The notes below the pieces were generated by a model that saw nothing but the letters and a program-made list of their open reading frames with translations, searched no databases and was not told the origin of the DNA. A stretch of 64,000 nt of DNA, taken from contig NW_021143964.1 in the NCBI RefSeq assembly GCF_004193775.1, forward strand, positions 1 through 64,000, written 5' to 3'. The stretch is from Glycine soja (taxonomy: Eukaryota > Streptophyta > Magnoliopsida > Fabales > Fabaceae). This document shows positions 61,085-64,000 of the stretch, piece after piece; position 1 is the stretch's first letter; each line of letters begins with the position of its first letter. The position numbers and the translations under genes were made by a program.

Positions 61085-64000
61085 TTAAAATGGTCATAAC
61101 TTGTCACACGGATGTCCGATTCAGGCGCATAATATATGGAGACTCTCGAAATTGAACAACGCAAGCTCTCGAGAAATTCAAATGGTCATAACTTTTCAAA
61201 TAGAAGTCTGATTCATGCGCATAATATATCGAGACGCTCAAAATTGAACAACGGAAGCTCTCGAGAAATTCCATAGGTCATAACTTTTCAAAGGGAAGTC
61301 CGATTCTGGCGCATTATATATCGAGAATCTTGAAATTGAACAACAAAAGCTCTCGAGAATTTAAAATGGTCATAACTTGTCACACGAAAGTCCGATTCAG
61401 GCGCATAATATATGGAGACCCTCGAAATTGAACAATGGAAGCTCTCGAGAAATTCAAATGGTCATAACTTTTCAAATGGATGTCCGATTCAGGCGCATAA
61501 TATATCGAGAAGCTTGAAATTGAACAATAGAAGCTCTCGAGAAATTCAAATGGTCATAACTTGTCACACGAAGTCCGATTCAGGCGCATAATATACCGAG
61601 AAGCTCGAAATTGAACAACGGAAGATCTCGAGAATTCAAATGGTCATAACTTATCACACGGAAGTCCGATTCAGGCGCATAATATACGGAGACGCTCGAA
61701 ATTGAACAACGGAAGCTCTCGAGAAGTTCAAATGGTCATAACTTTTCAAATCGAGGTCCGATTCCGGCGGATACTATATGGAGACGCTTGAAATTGAACA
61801 ACGAATTCTCATGAGAAATTAAAATGGTTATAACTTGTCACACGGAAGTCCGATTCAGGCGCATAATATATCGAGAAGCTTGAAATTGAACAACGAAAGC
61901 TGTTGAGAAATTCAAATGGTCAGAACTTATCACACGGAAGTCCGATTCAGGCGCATAATATATCGAGAAGCTTGAAATTGAACAACGAATGCTCATGAGA
62001 AATTAAAATGGTCATAACTTGTCACACGGATGTCCGATTCAGGCGCATAATATATGGAGACTCTCGAAATTGAACAACGCAAGCTCTCGAGAAATTCCAT
62101 AGGTCATAACTTTTCAAAGGAAGTCCGATTCTGGCGCATTATATATCGAGAAGCTTGAAATTGCACAACAAAAGCTCTAGAGAATTTAAAATGGTCATAA
62201 CTTGTCACACGAAAGTCCGATTCAGGCGCATAATATATGGAGACCCTCGAAATTGAACAATGGAAGCTCTCGAGAAATTCAAATGGTCATAACTTTTCAA
62301 ATGGAAGTCTGATTCAGGCGCATAATATATCGAGAAGCTTGAAATTGAACAACAGAAGCTCTCGAGAAATTCAAATTGTCATAACTTGTCACACGAAGTC
62401 CGATTCAGGCGCATAATATATCGAGACGCTAGAAATTGAACAACGGAAGCTCTCGAGAAATTCAAATGGTCATAACTTTTCAAATGGAAGTCCGATTCAG
62501 GCGCATAATATACCGAGACGCTCGAAATTGAACAACGGAAGCTCTCGAGAATTCAAATGGTCATAAATTATCACACGGAAGTTTGATTCAGGCGCATAAT
62601 ATACAGAGACGCTCGAAATTGAACAACGGAAGCTCTCGAGAAGTTCAAATGGTCATAACTTTTCAAATGGAGGTCCGATTCCGGCGGATACTATATGGAG
62701 ACGCTTGAAATTGAACAACGAATTCTCATGAGAAATTAAAATGGTTATAACTTGTCACACGGAAGTCCGATTCAGGCGCATAATATATGGAGACGCTCGA
62801 AATTGAACAACGGAAGCTCTCGAGAAATTCAAATGGTCATAACTTTTCAAATGGAAGTCCGATTCAGGGGCATAATATATCGAGAAGCTTGAAATTGAAC
62901 AACGGAAGCTCTCGAGAAATTCAAATGGTCATAACTTGTCACACGGAAGTCCGATTCAGGCGCATAATATACCGACACGCTCGAAATTGAACAATGAATG
63001 CTCTGAGAAATTAAAATCGTCATCACTTGTCACACGGAAGTCCGATTCAGGCGCATAATATATGGAGACGGTCGAAGTTGAACAACGAAAGCTGTCGAGA
63101 AATTCAAATGGTCATAACTATTCACACGGAAGTCCGATTCAGGCGCATATTATACGGAGACGAACGAAATTGAACAACGGACGCTCTCGAGAATTTCAAA
63201 TGGTCATAACTTTTCAAACGGAAGTCAGATTAAGGTGCATAATATATCGAGAAGCTTGAAATTGAACTACAGAAGCTGTTGAGATATTCAAATGGTCAGA
63301 ACTTATCACACGGAAGTCCGATTCAGGCGCATAATATATGGAGACGCTTGAAATTGAACAACGAATTCTCATGAGAAATTAAAATGGTTATAACTTGTCA
63401 CACGGAAGTCCGATTCAGGCGCATAATATATGGAGACGCTCGAAATTGAACATCGAATGCTCTCGAGAAATTCAAATGGTCATAACTTTTCAAATGGAAG
63501 TCCGATTCAGGTGCATACTTTGTGGAGACGCTCGAAATTGAACAACGGAAGCTCTCGAGAAATTCAAATGGTCATAACTTATCACACGAAGTCCGATTCA
63601 GGCGCATAATATACCGAGACGCTCGAAATTGAACAACGGAAGCTCTCGAGAAATTCAAATGGTCATAACTTGTCACACGGAGGTCCGATTCCGGCGGATA
63701 CTATATGGAGACCCTTGAAATTGAACAACGAATTCTCATGAGAAATTAAAATGGTCATAACTTGTCACACGGAAGTCCGATTCAGGCGTATAATATATGG
63801 AGACGCTCGAAATTGAACAACGGAAGCTTTGAGAAATTCAAATGGTCATAACTTATCACACGAAAGTCCGATTCAGGCGCATAATATATCGACACGCTCG
63901 AAGTTGAACAACGGAAGCTCACAAGATATTCAAATGGTCATAACTTGTCACACGGAGGTCCGATTCCGGCGGATACTATATGGAGACGCTTGAAATTGAA
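61085..64000 (-). repeat. Large duplication, copy 2, running off the window end
   Basis: Second copy of 55029-57944, identical wherever I compared. The last window bases (CCGGCGGATACTATATGG then TTGAAATTGAA) correspond to 57944, so the copy is still matching when the window ends and its true length is unknown. The reading frames at 62787 and 63062 repeat those at 56731 and 57006 exactly 6056 bp away. Confidence 0.9.

Larger units (their letters stand above)
50913..64000 (-). repeat. CentGm/SB92-type satellite array in reverse orientation
   Basis: The same family as the left arm, now reading GCGCATAATATATCGAGACGCTCG, AATTGAACAACGGAAGCTCTCG, AGAAATTCAAATGGTCATAAC, i.e. the reverse complement of the forward monomer. 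Arm-specific forms are frequent: a 91-bp form lacking one base (CACACGAAGTCC instead of CACACGGAAGTCC, for example near 51287, 53033, 54317, 56336, 58813), a CCGGCGGATACTATATGG form (51944, 52404, 53415, 57909 and others), GCATACTATGTGGAGACGCCCG, and CTCATGAGAAATTAAAATGG. CATATG-type monomers are essentially absent. The array runs past the window end. Reading frames such as 51956-52153 are satellite translation. Confidence 0.94.

Noticed and set aside
1..64000. CRISPR array, because of short regular repeats
   Set aside because: The repeat is continuous 92-bp text without unique spacers, no cas genes are present, and the family is a plant centromeric satellite.

Overview
The whole window is a plant centromeric satellite array. 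The basic unit is a 92-bp monomer. One written example is the monomer starting at 1021, with the next one starting at 1113. Core motifs are TTATGACCATTTGAATTTCT, CTCGAGAGC, GTTCAATTTC, GCGTCTCGATATATTATGCG and CTGAATCGGACTTCCG. I recognise this as the soybean (Glycine) centromeric satellite family SB92 / CentGm-1, with its close relatives such as CentGm-2. The window is therefore almost certainly from a Glycine centromere, and about 690 monomers fit in it. I see no protein-coding gene, no tRNA or rRNA gene, and no CRISPR array. The many 60-85 aa reading frames are by-products of the satellite. Because 92 is not a multiple of 3, each frame shifts at every monomer and closes within two to three monomers.

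Layout. (1) 1-8447: forward-oriented satellite, much of it a dimer-like alternation of two monomer types (184-bp period), with kilobase duplications inside it. (2) 8448-8740: the only non-satellite sequence seen, about 293 bp that looks like a truncated LTR-retrotransposon terminal repeat with palindromic TAATCGATTA motifs. (3) 8741-12150: forward satellite with a 14-monomer (1288-bp) unit present twice. (4) 12151-23281: more mixed forward satellite. A CATATGAAT / ATATAGTATGCGCC monomer type appears here, with 10-mer, 8-mer and 15-mer duplications and some truncated monomers. (5) 23282-32276: five consecutive 1799-bp higher-order repeat (HOR) units. (6) 32277-35382: mixed, with most of a 734-bp segment pair 828 bp apart. 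(7) 35383-40473: a 2349-bp HOR unit present twice, the second copy with a 394-bp internal duplication. (8) 40474-50902: mixed forward satellite with 5-, 11-, 19- and 56-monomer-spaced duplications. (9) 50903-50912: the array flips orientation at a perfect 10-bp palindrome, GAGAGCTCTC. (10) 50913-64000: the same satellite family in reverse orientation, with its own monomer variants (91-bp forms, a CCGGCGGATAC variant) and its own nested duplications, including one of at least 2.9 kb at a 6056-bp offset.

Nothing here works together as genes. What can be read is the history of the array: local amplification of multi-monomer blocks, unequal exchange in whole-monomer steps, a probable conversion tract, one retroelement scar and one inversion or array-junction breakpoint. 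Known biology of this family (binding of centromeric CENH3 nucleosomes in soybean) suggests a structural centromere role. The sequence alone cannot show whether this particular stretch is the active centromere core.
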